Shown here in pieces: positions 6,102 to 7,122 of a stretch of 7,122 nt of DNA (position 1 is the stretch's first letter; the number at the start of each line of letters is the position of its first letter). The notes beneath the pieces are model-generated. The model ran no database searches. It saw only the letters and a program-made list of their open reading frames with translations, and was not told where the DNA came from. Made by a program: the position numbers and the translations under genes. Origin of the DNA: JBGTSJ01 sp041940305 (GTDB lineage: Bacteria > Planctomycetota > Planctomycetia > Planctomycetales > Planctomycetaceae); the NCBI GenBank assembly GCA_041940305.1, contig JBGTSJ010000051.1:1-7122 (forward strand), written 5' to 3'.

Positions 6102-6569
6102 TCATTCCTGTCCCGAGAGGGCGTCGGCATCCAGGATGTGCAGCAGACTGAAAAGGCGGAACCAGAAAAAGTCGTAGATCCACAGCACTGCACCCAGAAA
6201 CAGCATCGTGCACAGCACGACTGCCGTCGCCCGCTTCAGATAATCGGCACTGGCCCAGGAGACCTTGTCCATCTCCGCCTCAACGGAGATCAGGAAGTTG
6301 GCGAATCGTGGGTAATGCACGGTCCGGAAGGCGATCCACAGGCCCAGCAGTCCGACAACCACGGGAATCGTCAGCTGCGCGGTGCGCGGCAAGTCGCTGA
6401 GCGTCGGGCTGGTTTCGACCCAGACCGACAGCGTCCACGCACCAAACAGAACGATCGCCGCGATCGCGAGGCCGGTCAGGCGCCGAACGAGCCGGCCCTG
6501 ATTCCGCTTGAACAGCTGCGCCGAGAACAGGTTGGCTGTAAACGACGTGTCGTCCGTACCGCGTGACAT
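6102..6569 (-). CDS. secE: preprotein translocase subunit SecE
   Basis: SecE clamps the two halves of SecY and is essential for protein export across the inner membrane. The product has 155 residues. Three hydrophobic segments are visible: about 31-51 (LTGLAIAAIVLFGAWTLSVW), 64-83 (AQLTIPVVVGLLGLWIAF) and 112-134. The conserved SecE region is at 90-112, with FLISVEAEMDKVSW just before the last membrane segment. The family's usual W-P dipeptide is W-A here. Many bacterial SecE proteins have a single membrane segment; a three-segment form is known from E. coli. The ATG at 6569 is preceded by GGTGA at 6 nt, and the site is partly inside a small palindrome. Its position between tRNA-Trp and nusG confirms the call. 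Confidence 0.95.
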   Translation of the reverse strand: MSRGTDDTSFTANLFSAQLFKRNQGRLVRRLTGLAIAAIVLFGAWTLSVWVETSPTLSDLPRTAQLTIPVVVGLLGLWIAFRTVHYPRFANFLISVEAEMDKVSWASADYLKRATAVVLCTMLFLGAVLWIYDFFWFRLFSLLHILDADALSGQE

Positions 6570-6573
6570 TGAT

Positions 6574-6589
6574 CATCACCAGTCTGGTG
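6574..6589 (-). promoter_or_regulatory. secE ribosome binding site within a palindrome
   Basis: The Shine-Dalgarno sequence GGTGA (6576-6580) lies 6 nt before the secE ATG. It overlaps the 3' arm of a 13-nt palindrome CACCAG-t-CTGGTG (6577-6589). As RNA this can form a 5-bp stem with a 3-nt loop that hides part of the site. The structure could modestly limit secE translation. It is small, and chance is possible. Confidence 0.5.
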
Positions 6590-6678
6590 CTTCCGCCCGG
6601 TGGTGGTCCCACGCGGAACGGCCAAGCACGATTCCCAGAACCCTCCCTGACTCCGCCGGCTCCGACCGCGAAGCCGAA

Positions 6679-6751
<73 letters not shown>

Positions 6752-6755
6752 AAGA

Positions 6756-6821
6756 CAGAGTCCAGAGATCAGAAACCAGAGGCCGAATGAACTCACCCTG
6801 ACCTCTGAACTCTGGCCTCTG
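6756..6821 (-). repeat. long hairpin of 7-nt words between rpmG and tRNA-Trp (element H2)
   Basis: Arms of 26 nt (6756-6781 and 6796-6821) match at 20 positions. Four of the six differences become G-U pairs in coding-strand RNA, leaving only two mismatches. On the coding strand the 5' arm runs as heptads TCAGAGG, CCAGAGT, TCAGAGG, and the 3' arm as TCTGGTT, TCTGATC, TCTGGAC. The region near the apex contains CGAATGAACTC (6784-6794), almost identical to the loop of the hairpin at 3300-3379. The element fills the whole spacer: it starts 4 nt after the rpmG stop codon and ends 4 nt before the tRNA. It may terminate or separate rpmG mRNA from the tRNA, but lacks a U tract. Confidence 0.8.
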
Positions 6822-6825
6822 ACCC

Positions 6826-6981
6826 CTATTTCTTCCTGGATTCCTTGTGCACCGTGTGCTTCCGCTCCTTGCGGCAGAACTTCTTCAGCTCCAGCCGCTC
6901 AGTGCCCCGCATTTCCTTGGGAGTCCTGTAGTTGCGGCTGCTGCACTCGGTGCACTCCAGCCACACATATTCACGAGGCAT
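6826..6981 (-). CDS. rpmG: 50S ribosomal protein L33
   Basis: L33 is a small 50S protein near the E site. The 51-residue product reads MPREYVWLECTECSSRNYRT at its N-terminus, followed by TERLELKKFC and KHTVHKESRKK, which is clearly L33. Cys10 and Cys13 form the first CxxC of the zinc-binding type. In the second pair Cys36 is kept, but the position of the fourth Cys is Glu39 (FCRKERKHT instead of the usual CxxCRKHT). Zinc binding is therefore uncertain. The ATG at 6981 has AGCAGGTG (6987-6994) upstream, with the AGG 7 nt away. The gene is short and easily missed. rpmG just before tRNA-Trp-secE-nusG is a common gene order. Confidence 0.95.
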   Translation of the reverse strand: MPREYVWLECTECSSRNYRTPKEMRGTERLELKKFCRKERKHTVHKESRKK

Positions 6982-7007
6982 TGCCACACCTGCTGGGAAA
7001 CGAAGGG

Positions 7008-7117
7008 GTCAAGGTTTCGAGGAAACAAGGATTCGAGGGGGACGAAATCAAGGAGCCAAGGGCGGTTCGCTGTCCCCCTCGGCTCCTTGAATCCTTGATC
7101 CTCGAATCCTTCCGTTT
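7008..7117 (-). repeat. long hairpin of 7-8 nt words upstream of rpmG (element H3)
   Basis: A 12-bp perfect outer stem (AAGGATTCGAGG 7027-7038, CCTCGAATCCTT 7100-7111) is followed by a symmetrical 9-by-9 internal loop. An inner 10-bp perfect stem follows (TCAAGGAGCC 7048-7057, GGCTCCTTGA 7081-7090), which extends by a G-U pair and four more pairs. AAAC (7023-7026) and GTTT (7114-7117) can add to the base. A competing pairing is GAGGGGGAC (7035-7043) with GTCCCCCTC (7072-7080). Further copies of the word lie to the left (CAAGGTTTCGAGG near 7010). The hairpin base is about 45 nt before the rpmG start codon. It could end an upstream transcript or be part of the rpmG leader. Confidence 0.75.
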
Positions 7118-7122
7118 ACGTA

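Overview
The window is a GC-rich stretch of a bacterial chromosome. It carries the conserved ribosomal protein / RNA polymerase supercluster, and every gene lies on the minus strand. In transcription order (from high to low coordinates) it reads rpmG (L33), tRNA-Trp(CCA), secE, nusG, rplK (L11), rplA (L1), rplJ (L10), rplL (L7/L12) and the first 753 codons of rpoB, which runs off the left edge. Gene content and order are ordinary for bacteria. The protein sequences (SecE with three predicted membrane segments, L11 with PPVGTSLGPHG, L33 with an incomplete Cys4 set) and the repeat-rich spacers suggest a member of Planctomycetota. That assignment is inference from memory of the phylum, not a database match.

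The genes form one functional block. L33, L11, L1, L10 and L7/L12 are 50S subunit proteins, with L11, L10 and L12 making up the GTPase-associated stalk. NusG couples RNA polymerase to ribosomes and termination factors. SecE is an essential subunit of the SecYEG translocon. RpoB is the beta subunit of RNA polymerase. All are read in the same direction, with spacers of 74 to 141 nt except the 593-nt gap before rpoB. That gap holds a plausible sigma70-type promoter and a strong hairpin close to the rpoB ribosome binding site.

The unusual content is in the spacers. Three of them (rplJ-rplL, rpmG-tRNA, and upstream of rpmG) contain long imperfect hairpins whose arms are built from degenerate 7-8 nt words. 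The words differ in each element: GGTTGA-like, TCAGAGG-like and TTCAAGGA-like. In two of the three, the apex carries nearly the same 11-mer (CGRATGAACTC on the plus strand, GAGTTCATYCG in the transcript) although the arms differ completely. Most arm differences that are transitions become G-U pairs only in RNA of the coding strand, which points to selection on a transcribed hairpin. A fourth spacer (rplA-rplJ) holds two inverted copies of a 20-nt palindrome, like a REP doublet or REPIN. A fifth (secE-nusG) holds a GC-rich palindrome. These elements are the part of the window most worth following up.
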